DNA of 64,000 bases. It comes from Pratylenchus scribneri. Taxonomy: Eukaryota > Nematoda > Chromadorea > Rhabditida > Pratylenchidae. A program made the position numbers and the translations under genes. The notes beneath the pieces were generated by a model. The model did not search any database and had not been told where the DNA came from. It was given only the letters and a program-made list of their open reading frames with translations. The stretch is from contig JAQSEB010000002.1 in assembly GCA_030063045.1 (NCBI GenBank), forward strand, positions 1,984,001 through 2,048,000. Direction: 5' to 3'. Positions 40,052 to 51,051 of this stretch are shown here, piece by piece. The first letter of the stretch is position 1. Each line of letters opens with the position of its first letter.

Positions 40052-41835
40052 ATGAATTCCTCTTCCTCAACTAATAATATTTCTTCGGCTTTATCTCTCC
40101 TCGACATTTATGGGGTGAATAAAATTTCTCTCGAGCTCATTGGATTGGTCGGAATTCGATGTGCCACAGGGATATTTGGAATGTTCACAAGTTTTGCACT
40201 GATTTACATTACAATTCGAAATAAGTGAGTATTTTTTTAGCCAAATTCTGTACAAAAAATTGTTTTTTACATTTATTTTGTATATTTAGGAATTTGCATG
40301 GAACATGTAATTTATTCATTGCCTCCCAAGCATTTTTTGAATTTCTAACAATGGCAAATTTCCCATATTCCCTATTTTTGGCTTTGATTGCCCAAAATTT
40401 AATTCCACTTGGCCAATGTATGCCAATCCTTTGTTGGTCTTCATTTGCCAATTTAATGCGTAAATTGGCTCTTTATTTGGTCAGTTTGGATCGACTTTTG
40501 ATGGTCAGCTTCCCAATGATGTAAATTTTTTGTAAAAAAATAATAAAGTAATAATTTTGCCGTTTAGTTTTGCACGAAAACCCATTCTATTTTATTGGGC
40601 TTCAATGGGAATTGCATCCGCCTACAGTCTTTTTGTACTTTTTTGGACATGGACAGCGGCCATTGATCCCAAAAATGCTGAAAAGTATAAAAATTTTTAA
40701 TTATTTTTATTTTTGTAATTATTTATTGTTAAGCAGAATGGTCACATGCACGGTTTCGGATTTGACCGACACCGGGGCTGTTGGCTCATTTGTACTCATA
40801 AATGGCATCGTCATTGTTGGCCTCTCCATCTTCAATTATGCCCTCCTTTGGGCCATACTTCGATGGAAAACGGATGAATCGGAAAAGGGCAAAAGTGCAT
40901 TTTGAAGGCGTTAAAAACTTTAATGATTCAATTTTGACAGCAACCCGCCAATACACCCAACAAATATTCAAAATGTTACTTATTTTGACAACATTGGCCA
41001 TTATTGGATGGATGCTGAATCCAATTATTCGCGTCATTTTGCCCTATTTGAATCCAAATGTTCAACAAAAATTCTACGTTTCAATTTCACTTTCCAGCAT
41101 GAGTAATATTAGCATGCTGCTGGATGCGCCTGTCCTTTATTGGTTCAGGTAGAAAATATTTTGAAAATAATAAATTTATTAGTTCTTAACTTGGACTAAA
41201 GCGGTTCATGGCGAAAGTGCGGTTAGGATCTCGCCCCGAGGCCCGAGCCTTTGCCGAGGACCAAGTCTCATAGTGGCCCAAAAAACGAGATAAGGATTTG
41301 AGGGGTATTATTTATCTGTTGTGAGGGAAAAAAGTGAAAAAAACGTCGAAAAAGTGAACATTTTAGACAGAAAAGATTGATTTAAAAAAAGGAGGTTTTG
41401 GGGCAATATTTTGATTGATGGTTATGCAAAAAATGGGTGGGAAAAAGAGGGTACTGTAGGAAAAATAGGAAAGGCCAGCATTATTGGCTTTGACAGAATT
41501 AAATATAGAATTAGTGGGTAATTAATTGAATATTTAAAAATATAAATAGAATTCTAATGGCACACTATCATATTTTTATTGTCAATTCGGTCAATTTCGG
41601 GACCATTTTTATAACATTTTAAAAAGTTTTTTTTTCAAATTTCAGCAAGGATTACCGGAATGCATTTCGAAGATCATTCGGTAAAGTACTTGGATTGCCG
41701 GCACCACAGCCGACTAAAATTTTTACCAAAATAAATAATACTCAAATGCCAAATTCGCATAGACTCTCTCGACCTTCGATGTTCCCACAAACGACGACAA
41801 CAAATTTTGCCACACGGAAATTGACAATGACTTGA
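40052..41835 (+). CDS. Srsx-type serpentine receptor 1
   Basis: Six exons: 40052-40224, 40290-40520, 40568-40684, 40737-40894, 40941-41148 and 41646-41835; 358 residues. Seven hydrophobic segments are present. Family marks: NLHGTCNLFIASQAFFEF at TM2, the DRY-equivalent LVSLDRLLMVSFPM after TM3, a conserved VTC in loop 2, TRQYTQQIFKMLL leading into TM6, and the exit motif YRNAFRRSFG after TM7. Srsx receptors are nematode rhodopsin-like chemoreceptor candidates in sensory neurons. Exons 4 and 5 are in different frames; a 46-nt GT-AG intron (40895-40940) joins them, so no frameshift is needed. Intron 5 is 497 nt and carries a GC-rich block (41200-41290) of unknown nature. A divergent paralogue is at 47040-49239. 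Confidence 0.88.
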
Positions 41836-42006
41836 TTAAATTTAAAAATTAATGGATTTAAACTTTAATAAAAATATTTTTAAATTTTATTGTTTTTTTT
41901 AGTTAATAATATTTAAATTTATTTTTAATTATTGTCAAAATTAATTCCATTTCTTATTAAAATTTATCAATGGAAAAACATATTATTATAAAGAAAGTTG
42001 AAAAAT

Positions 42007-42023
42007 GGGGGGGGGGGGGGGGG
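42007..42023. repeat. poly-G run of 17
   Basis: Seventeen consecutive G residues just 3' of the ankyrin gene. It could be a polymorphic homopolymer or a sequencing weak spot. Confidence 0.9.
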
Positions 42024-42075
42024 TGGTGGGCAAACAGTAGGGAATTCATATTTTGATCCATCATCGTGTATTCTT

Positions 42076-42702
42076 TCACAAATGTTGTTGTAACATTTGG
42101 ACCATTTCCTCATATTTGGATTTGGTCTCCTCATCCGGTGCCTCATCTGCCCCTTGGCGAGCAATGTCCAACGCATTTTTGCCCTCATTGTTCGTGTCAC
42201 TCACATTGGCACCTTTGGAGAGAAGCAACTGAAATTTAATAATTAATTTAAAGCAATAATTTAATTAATGGACCTTGACAATTTCGGTCAATCCGGCCAT
42301 GATGGCCATCTGCAGAGGCGTCATTCCATGTTGCTCATCTTTGGCATTCACATCTGCCCCATTGGAAAGAGAGTTCAAAATGCCACCAATGTCACCGCCT
42401 TGGACACCGCTGAATAGGCCTTGAAGAAGTTGCTGATAATAAGAAAATAATTAATTTTATTTTGAAAAGTTTTACGAATATTTTTTCTAAGTAAAATAAT
42501 TCAAGTAATTTTGTAATAATAATAATAATAATGTAACTATCTAAGTTAATAATTTAAAATTTTATATTTTAATATGATGTATTTTATTTCTTAAAAATTT
42601 AAATAATTAAATATAATTTATATATTTTTTAAAATTTGATTTTACATTTCCGGCACCGCTGCCCAAAATTTGTTGGAAAATATCACCAGCCGCATTGAAC
42701 AT
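42076..42702 (-). CDS. small ankyrin-repeat protein (122 aa)
   Basis: Three exons: 42702-42646, 42432-42274 and 42228-42076; both junctions are phase 0. After an N-terminal helix (FNAAGDIFQQILGSGAGN) one complete ankyrin repeat is readable (GGILNSLSNGADVNAKDEQ, then HGMTPLQMAIMAGLTEIVK), followed by a second (LLLSKGANVSDTNNEGKNALDIA) and a charged C-terminal helix. Such short two- to three-repeat proteins are usually protein-interaction adaptors; no partner can be inferred. The gene is convergent with the upstream receptor gene and separated from it by 240 bp. Confidence 0.88.
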
Positions 42703-44171
42703 TTTTATGCGAATTAGTTAAATTATTGAATATTGTATAGCTGGCAAAATTTCAAAAAATATTGTGAGAAAATTTTAAAAAATATTTGTAAATTTCTTTA
42801 GAAAAAATGGTGGATTTTGAGGCAAATGTTCCTCCGAAATGTCTTCCCGAAAATATCAAAATCAATATGGCCATTTCTTCACATAGTATTTTCCTACTCT
42901 ACTTGTTTTCTATTTTCAAAGGGATATATTTTGAATGGGCCTATGTGATGGTTGTTTCCTAGGATTCCTTGGCCTTGAGGGAATTGAATGAAATTGGGAG
43001 GGGGAATTCTGTGTCCTCAAACCAATCTTTGGTCAATTTAATATTTTCGAGAATTGTAAGCAAATGCCCACCAAAATTTAAATAATTTTAATTTGGTCAA
43101 GAAATTATTAAAAAGTTATAAATAAAGAATTATTAATGCATTTTGAAATTTCTCTCAATAGAATTGAAGAAGATAATAAAAATAATAAATTAATGGCAAA
43201 AATAAATTGACGGAAATATCGAAAATGAAAAATTTGGGGAAATGAATAAGAAAGGAAAAGAAAACTGGTTTTCATTCCATTTAATAATGGGGTTCCACCT
43301 CTCCCCAATTAATTAGATACGATTTATTTGTTTAAATTTAGAAGTAAAAATGAAAAAAAAAACTGGGGGAATAATAAAAGAAAAAAAAGAATGGAAGGAA
43401 TTTATTTCAATTTAATCCATCGCGGTTTGTCCCTTCATTAGAAACTTAGTTACCTTAAAATTAATATTTATTTATTATTATAAAATTTGTTATTTAGCTT
43501 CTGGGTTGAAAATTACAAATTCAGATTGAATAAATTTATTTCAATTTAAATCATAGCGGTTTGTCCCATCAATAGAAGCCGAGCTATTTTTGCTTTAAAA
43601 TTAAAAATGTGATTTTTAAATCGGTTCTTTTGGTTTCCGGGTTGAAATTGCAACGATTCCAAATTGCTTTTATTGAAATTAACGAATGAACTTTGGTGTT
43701 TCTTTATTTTTTACTGATCGAACAAATGGACAAAGTTTAATAATAATTTCTTAAATTAGTCATTTGATTAGTCATCATCTCGTTCACCCATAAAAAAATG
43801 TTTCAATACGAAAAATTTAGATCAAATTTCATTACCTCAAATGTTTGGTTTTGTTCCACTCAATTTGTCACCAACAAAATTTAAGACCATTTTGTGGGAA
43901 AATAAAAATTAATCATCAACATTGAATGGAGAAGAAATAAACTGGTTTTGGTGTCCTTCACATTAATAAACAGTTTAAATTTGAGAAAAATATTTTTATT
44001 CTTCTAATTTTTGGGCCTATTTAAAAATATTAATTTTTTCGCTCTTCTCAAACAAATATATTATTTAATAAAAATTATTATTTTTATCCACAATAAATTC
44101 AGGAATCCATCAATTGGCGTAATTTTAATTTAAATTTTCCTAGAGGAATATCAATTTCCAATAGAAGAAGA
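42703..44171. other. intergenic
   Basis: AT-rich region between divergent ankyrin (-) and annexin (+) genes. It contains the tandem duplication described at 43399-43648. No gene seen. Confidence 0.55.
43399..43648. repeat. tandem duplication, about 135-bp units
   Basis: Two imperfect copies, 43399-43515 and 43534-43648. Both start TTTATTTCAATTTAA, contain GCGGTTTGTCCC near the start and end in a GGGTTGAAA motif. Confidence 0.65.
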
Positions 44172-45861
44172 ATGCCTCGCCCCACAATTCAAGCCCGCCC
44201 AAATTACCGTGTCGTTGAGGAGGTGGAAATAATTCACGAAATAATCACCCATTCCGGTGGACCACAACAAATTCATCATGAAAAAATTACTAAATTGTTG
44301 GCAAATCCAAACAATGCACAGGTCAAAATTCTTTTTTTATATAGTAAAAATAGTTAAAATAATATTTAATAAAATTGTACGGACTTATTCAAATATATCA
44401 ATTGCTAAAATACCAAGCAACACATTATTGGCCATGAATAATGGGCTAAATGTTTTTGAATTGTAAATGAATTATTTCAGCGCCAACAATTGATTAATGA
44501 ATATCGTTCCCGTTATGGAGGCGCCGATTTGGCGGAGGAATTGAAGCGAACATTGCCGCCAAGTGAAGTGGCCACCAACAAATTGTTCGAAGCACTTCTT
44601 GACCAACCCGCTGTTCACGATGCCAAATATTTGCATAAAGCTATGAAGGTCAGAGAAATTAATATTTTAATTAAATTTAATTTTAAATAATTTTGGCAAA
44701 TTTATTTAGAATTTTTTTAATTTTGCTAATTTTGATTTTAGGGTCTTGGGACAAATGAGGATGCCTTGATTGAAGTGAGTATTAATTTATTTATTTTAAA
44801 ATTTATTATTTTAAAGGTTTTGGTGAATCGCAGCAATGCCCAATTGCGCCAAATCAAAAGAGCCTATGCCGAATTATATGGCCATGAATTGGCCAAGGAT
44901 ATTGTGGGGGACACGAGTGGAGTGTTCAAAGCATTGTTGCTGGATTTGCTGGAGGCAAATCGAGACGAGACATTTCGAACAGATCCGTTCCAGGCCAAAA
45001 CGGTGGCATTTTTTAAAAAAATTATTAGTTTAGAAAAAAAGTAATTTTATTTCTAATAAGTTTTATTTAATATTTCCAAAAATAGGATGCTGAAGCACTT
45101 TACAAAGCTGGGGAAAAGAAATGGGGCACGGATGAGGCTGTTTTCATCAAAATTTTGGCCAATCAAAATTTGTCGCAATTATTGATGGTCTTCGATGAGG
45201 TCAATAAATGTTTTATAAATTTAAATTTAAAAATCAAATTCTTTTAGAAAAAATGTTAATAGAATTAAAATTAATTCAAATAATATTTTCTTTTTTTATC
45301 AAATTTTAATTATATTTTTAATTATGTATTTTCTATTTTTAGTATGAAAAATTGACAAAGCACTCAATGGAGAAGGCAATCAAAGCAGAATTCAGCGGGG
45401 ATGAATTGAATGCATTGTTGCAAATTTGCAGCTATGTACGAAATGGACCCGTAGGTCAAGTGGCCGAATTATTGCATAAATGCATTCAAGTGGGAAAAGC
45501 ATAAATTTTTATTTAAAATATATAAATTAAAATTAATTATTTAAATGTAAATAAAATATTTAAATTTTAATTTCAATAAAATAAAATAAATTATATATTT
45601 TAAAAATATAATTAATTTAAATTAGAAGGGTGCCAAAGATGAGTTGCTGATTCATTTGATTGTTTCCCATTCTGAATTGGATTTGGACGACATTGCCGAT
45701 GAATATTTGAAAAGATTCAAGGCAAGAAATATAAATAATTTCATAATAAATTAATTTCATGTTTTTTTTTTCAGGTTCCCCTAGATCAAGCCATCCAAAA
45801 TAGTGGAAAATCTACACAATTGAAACGAGCATTGGTCGACATGATCAAAGGGAACAAATAA
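44172..45861 (+). CDS. annexin
   Basis: Eight exons: 44172-44321, 44481-44648, 44742-44774, 44817-45002, 45086-45199, 45343-45489, 45626-45721 and 45775-45861; 326 residues, the normal annexin size. Annexins bind acidic phospholipids with calcium at the cytosolic face of membranes. Repeat 2 has a clean type II calcium loop (MKGLGTNEDALIEVL) and repeat 3 has KKWGTDEAVFIKIL. Repeat 1 is degenerate: the GxGT loop is replaced by HSGGPQQI. There is no signal peptide, so a secreted-effector role is not suggested by the sequence. Exon 7 may start at 45626 or 45629 (one extra Lys). Its 3' intron starts with GC (AAG|GCAAGA), a GC-AG intron. The exon 4 donor is placed at 45003 (GTGGCA) because only that keeps repeat 3 in frame. 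Confidence 0.93.
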
Positions 45862-46369
45862 TTAATGGAATGGAGGATTGAATTGAATTAAAAATAAAAA
45901 TATTCAAGAGATATATTTCTGACAATTTCTGACAAAAATAAAAGTTTTTAAACATAAAATAAATTTATAAAACTCATTTATATTTTTTTAAAATTTAAAG
46001 TTTAACTCAAAAATAATTACTGATAAAATGGATGGTTAACAGATTTATCTGATCTTTCATTTATTTTGCTTCTTCAGATACAGTATTTAGAATTAAATTT
46101 TTAATTTGAATGATTTACAAATTTGGTCGATTTAGCTTCTAATAGAGTTTATTATCGGAAATGATTTTAATAGATAAAAAATTATTTCCATTTAAGAAAT
46201 AAAATTACTATTTAATTTTTCTCAAAATTTCTGAACAAAATGGTCCATTTCATTTTGAAAAAAATAAATTGAAAATTAATATTCCGAAGGTGATCCATAC
46301 AATTTTGCCACGTTTCATTCCATTTCCAATTATTTATTATTTCAATTATTTCCATTAATATTCCCAAAA
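45862..46369. other. intergenic
   Basis: AT-rich 3' flank of the annexin gene and upstream flank of the Cys-rich gene. Nothing else seen. Confidence 0.55.
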
Positions 46370-46880
46370 ATGTTCCAATTTTTCCAATTATTAATTTTCC
46401 TCATATTTCCTTACCCCACTTTTGCTTGGTCCATTCAATCCGGTTGTGATAAAAATGAATTCCTTGCCGATTGCATTTTTCCACCCAAAAAGGGTGCCAT
46501 CCAGCCGAGATGTGATCTAACTGAACCATCTTGCGATTTTCCTAATGGAATTATTTTTTTACTAATTATTCATAATCCAAAAATATATTAAATTAAATGA
46601 ATTTAATAAATAATTAATTATATTTTTAAAATAAATTATTTGTGGCATTCCAGGCCGTGAGGTTGAACCGGACCCGGATTGTTTTTGTCAGCCCGCATGC
46701 CTTTGTTCCCTAAATTTCGTCCGTCTTGTGGACAATGACCCCGAATCGAAATGTGTGCCAAAATGTGAATGCAAATGGAATGAACAAATTCAACGGGATT
46801 GTGCCATCAAAGGAACATTGCAAATGAATAAGAAGAGGCAGGCCTATCGCAAACTCGAACAATATTTTGGAAAGAAATAA
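46370..46880 (+). CDS. secreted cysteine-rich small protein (122 aa)
   Basis: A 19-residue signal peptide (MFQFFQLLIFLIFPYPTFA) is followed by a Cys-rich mature chain. Exon 2 (46654-46880) encodes DCFCQPACLC, SKCVPKCECKW and a basic C-terminal helix. The exon 1 boundary is uncertain. The only GT donor in phase is at 46512 (T|GTGATC), giving 46370-46511 and keeping a Cys at the joint. However, the coding-like sequence continues (LTEPSCDFPN) to a G|GAATTA site with no GT. Either a GA donor, a base error, or genuine use of the earlier site would explain this. The spacing of CxC and CxxxC is reminiscent of small protease-inhibitor-like domains, but I do not assign a family. Confidence 0.7.
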
Positions 46881-47039
46881 TTGGCCAATTAATTGATGGA
46901 ATGTGATGAAAAAATGTTCGGAAAAATATAAAATTGAATATAAAGATGAAATAAAATTTTTATTTGAATAAAATTTTATATATTGATTGTTTATGGCCAT
47001 AAATTTTTGTTCAAAATGATTAATTAATTATTTCGGTCT

Positions 47040-49239
47040 TTAATAATTTCGCCATGCTTCATCGGCGGATCTAACTTTTTTGGCATTAATGGGCACGGAG
47101 ACAATAATTCCACCGGCAATGGAAGGGGAAGAAGCCAGACTGGAGAATGGGAATTTGAGGCCAAAACAACGATGAAAAGCGCGACTATAATCGGAACTGA
47201 AAATAATAATTATTTATTAAATAGAAATGGGAGAAATAATTAGGTTAAGGAAAGCATTTTTTACCCCACTTTTTATTTTATTTTTTACGCCAAAAATAGT
47301 TGATTCTAGTAAATCAGAAACTGGTTTTACGTACAAATCTTATATAAATTTGTTTCATCGAGATGCATTGAATGCTATATAAAATGTTTCAGGCTTTAGA
47401 CCAAAATTAAACTGTTTAAAACCGTAAACTGGAAATATAGTTTAAAACGATTTAACTCGCTCAGTTTTGATTTAAACTAAGAAATAATGCCAAAAACTTG
47501 CCTAGATGAGAGCTACAAACTGGTATAAGATTTGTAGGGTTAAAACCGGTTTTGATTTATTAAAAATCAAAAAACTACCTTTTTGGACTAAAAATGGGGG
47601 TTAAAAAAATATAAAAATTGGGTAAAAAGGTATTTCATAATTAGTTGAAATTTGCACCTAAAAATAAAAATCATTGGGACATAAAAAGCGAGCACCGGAA
47701 CAAGGATGAGGCCAGCAAAATTCATTGTGTACCATTGTTGCATTTGTGTAATCTCCAACCAAATACAAATATTCCGAGCCAATATATTGCCAAACCAGCC
47801 ACTAAATTCCACCAAAAATGCCACAACAATTGCTTTGAGCATTTTACGAGTGGCCTTGAAATTGGCAGCTGATGATTCTGCCAAAAATTATGATAAATTT
47901 AAAAATATTTTTTTCCCACTTTTAATGGCCATAATATAGCAAAGGAATAAATATTGGGTTAATGAAAATAAATTGAAATATAAAGGAATTTGGAAGACGA
48001 AAGATGGCACGCCATCCGGCGTTGAACATGTCACCAATCTAAAAGTAATCAAAAATTATAAAAATTAATTTTTAAATATTCTTTATACATTAACAATGAT
48101 TTTTGTATTTTTATATTATATTTATTTTCTAAATTTAATTGTATTCTTTTAAAATAAATATTTAAATGGATACTTTTCTGGTTTCTCCACGAATGAATAA
48201 TTAATTCCTGTGTAAACACAATAGCCCGAATAAATTGAAATTGCACCAAAAATTGTTGCCAAATATGCGATCGAGACAGAGACCGAATTTTGGATATTTT
48301 TTAAGTGCCTGAAAAATTTAAATATTTAAAATTTTATTAAATAATAAATTTTTGAATTAAAATTTTACCAAATAGGGAAAAATGCAATAATTAAGCGATC
48401 AATGGCCAATGCCAAAAATAACAAATATTGGCATTGGGCAAAGAAAATGGGCACAGCCATCAACGGGAAACATATTCGCAAAGGGACAAGATTAATTCCG
48501 AGTACAGCAATCCAAAATTGAATGGAAAATGTGAATGAGAAAAGCAAATTGGCCAACGAATTGGCCGCAATCAACAAATTATATGTTTCACGCAGTGAAC
48601 TGTAAAAAATAATTAATTCATTATACTTGGAATATTTAAATATTGATCTGGAGAAGATTACGTTTTGGAATAATAATTTTCTCAAAAATTTTTATAATAA
48701 AGCGCAACATTGAATTAAAATTGGTACTTATTGGTAATCTGTGGTTAATTCAGAAATTTTTTCGAGATTCTTATTTTATTATTCATTTGATTGTAAATAA
48801 TTAAAAAATATTTTTAGGTAAGGATATATCAATTTTGTGGGTAACATAGGGTAGTTTTGGGGGAGAAAATCTGTCCATGATAATGAATTACAAATTTCAA
48901 TATGAATTTTATTAAATTTTCCAAAAATTTTCTATGATACTGTTTATTTAGAATTTTATGATTATTAAATAATTCAAAATGTTCAAAATTTCGATTATTT
49001 TTTAATATTCGACTATATTCAATTTTGATTGTAATTATTCAGGAATTTATTCACCTTGTTTTGGCCGTAACATAGAGAAGACTTGCACAAAATAATTGGG
49101 AAATAATGGCGAAGAACATTTTGAAGGATGCGAAACTGATGAGCACAAAACTGGGCCCAACCCCATAAAATGTTTGAACCAAAGGGTCATCGGCATCGGC
49201 ATTATCATTGACCAAATTTGTGCCATTTTGGCTACTCAT
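47040..49239 (-). CDS. Srsx-type serpentine receptor 2
   Basis: Six exons: 49239-49055, 48599-48369, 48308-48174, 48038-47920, 47877-47658 and 47196-47040; 348 residues, seven hydrophobic segments. The exon number and phases (2,2,2,1,2) are the same as in the receptor at 40052-41835, showing common descent. Motifs: RETYNLLIAANSLANLLF at TM2, LALAIDRLIIAFFPIW after TM3, LVTCSTPDG in loop 2, KATRKMLKAIVVAFLVEF at TM6 and SDYSRAFHRCFG after TM7. It is probably a chemosensory G-protein-coupled receptor. Intron 5 (461 nt) holds a family B MITE and intron 1 is 455 nt of AT-rich sequence. Confidence 0.88.
47256..47636. repeat. palindromic MITE, family B (receptor 2 intron 5)
   Basis: Related in sequence to 24322-24680: the shared ordered blocks are AAACTGGTTTTA, CAAATCTTATATAA, CATCGA, CCAAAATTAAA and GTTTAAAAC. 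Its arms are inverted copies of each other. Confidence 0.75.
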
Positions 49240-51051
49240 TTTTTTTATTTTTGAAGATTATAAATATTTCAAATTAGGATTTTGAATGTAGATTAATTTG
49301 AATTCTTTTTTATAAAATTCATATAAAATTTCTTTTATTATTAATTAATATTGCTTAATTAGTCTGGTCACTGATGAAGTTTTGAAATAAATGCGAAAAT
49401 GTAGAAATATTTAAATATTTATTTGTGAACTTTCCAGAGGGCATTTTGAATTATGTACGAAATATAAGAAAAAAAATGTCCTTCTAATAATAGAGGATTT
49501 AAGATTAAGACGAGGAAATTATTAATAAATCGAAGAATATTCCTTCAAATTTGAGAAATTTTCTAATAAGCGAAAAATGAAAGTGGTGTCTGAAAAAAAG
49601 TTGGGTTTGGATTCCAAATACTACCAAGTGGGAATTCGCCATCAAAATTTCAATTTTTGACTACAATTTTATGGCGGCGGATATAAAGATCAAAAAATGG
49701 GTACAAGATGCTTTGTTCTGACCAAGATACAATCAAAAATCCCCGAAATAAACTAAAATCCTCTCAAAATTAATAAAAAAGAAAAAATCACGCAACATTA
49801 AATTTGCACGCTTAAACTCAAACAAAAAAGGAATATTCCATTTTTAGTAAGCAAAATTTTTCCCATCCAATTTTTTTCTTTGGAAAAAATTGCGAATTTT
49901 CTGTTTTAATTGTAGGATAGAAAATGTATTTTTATTCATTCATATTTTATTTACGTAAAAATATTTTACAAATTAATTTTAATTTAATTAATAATTGCGT
50001 CAAACTTACTAAACGAATTAAAATTTTTTTTGAATACAAAAAATATTTGGCTCTATTTTTAGCAATTTTTTAATCCCCAAAATTGTTGATTGTCAGAAAA
50101 TCCACAAAATTCATTGAAAGGAAATAAAGTTGGCCACGCCAAATGATTGATGAAGGCAAAGGTAAAAATGGAGGAAGGCTGGCATTTGGCCTAGTGAATT
50201 CATTAAATGAATTTTTTGGTGAATATTCCGACTTCAATCGACGACTGGGCCAAATGGTCAGCAGCAGGCGGTCATTTTAAAAGAAATATTATTTCATCGA
50301 TGATTGATTGGCAAATCACGTAGAAAAAAGCATCAAATTTTGCAACAAATTAATTTATTAATTAAATTATGATTTTAAATTTAAATTGAAAATTGAAAAT
50401 AAAATAAATTCCAAAATTTTTACTATTCTTTTTGTTAATTGTTCTATGAGTTTGAGGTTCAAAACCGCTTTTTGGACCCGAAATCAATTGGCAGCAAAAG
50501 GCAAGAAACCAACCACAAGAAATTTATATGTGAAGAGAAAAAGGGGAAAATATTGGCTGATGAAAGGGGCGATGGACACGAAAACTACTCAATTAGCGGG
50601 GAAAAAGGCCCATCTTAATGCCAGCCGATCGCCCTTTGCTTGCTGTCAGAAGGCTGGCTAAAAACACATCGAAAAGGGAAAGAAAGGCATTTGGGGGTCC
50701 ATTTGATAGAAGTAAAAGAGATTTTTGGCTGGACTTGGCCGGATCAAATCGAGGCGATGGATTTGTTACGGCTTAAAGGCCAATTGTTGTTTTTCGCCCA
50801 TTTCTTGCTTCCTTAAATCTTCTTTCCCTTTCTCGTCTTTGCCTTCTCATTTTTTGATCGCCACAATGCAAAAGTCCGCCTGGGCCAATTTTCACCTTTT
50901 ACAATCTATTATGTGGAATTAATTTTTTTTTTTAAAAATGACCAAAGAAAATTTGTCACCCTTTCTTTCATTATTTTCTTTAAAAATTAATTAATACATA
51001 AAATTTAATATTAAATTTATAATTTTTTATAAAGTTTAAAAATCCTAAAAA
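49240..51051. other. intergenic between divergent genes
   Basis: AT-rich sequence, then from 50.4 to 50.9 kb a purine-rich, somewhat higher-GC block upstream of the 51052 gene. The 91-codon frame at 50386-50661 has no splice or domain support. Confidence 0.5.

Noticed and set aside
40895..40940. apparent frameshift in Srsx receptor 1
   Set aside because: A 46-nt GT-AG intron joins the two frames in phase 1.
41200..41300. possible tRNA or small RNA in receptor 1 intron 5
   Set aside because: GC-rich block lacks a cloverleaf or A/B box pattern that I can see.
50386..50661. 91-codon frame upstream of the 51052 gene
   Set aside because: Lys/Arg/Thr-biased from purine-rich DNA, no acceptor upstream, no downstream exon.
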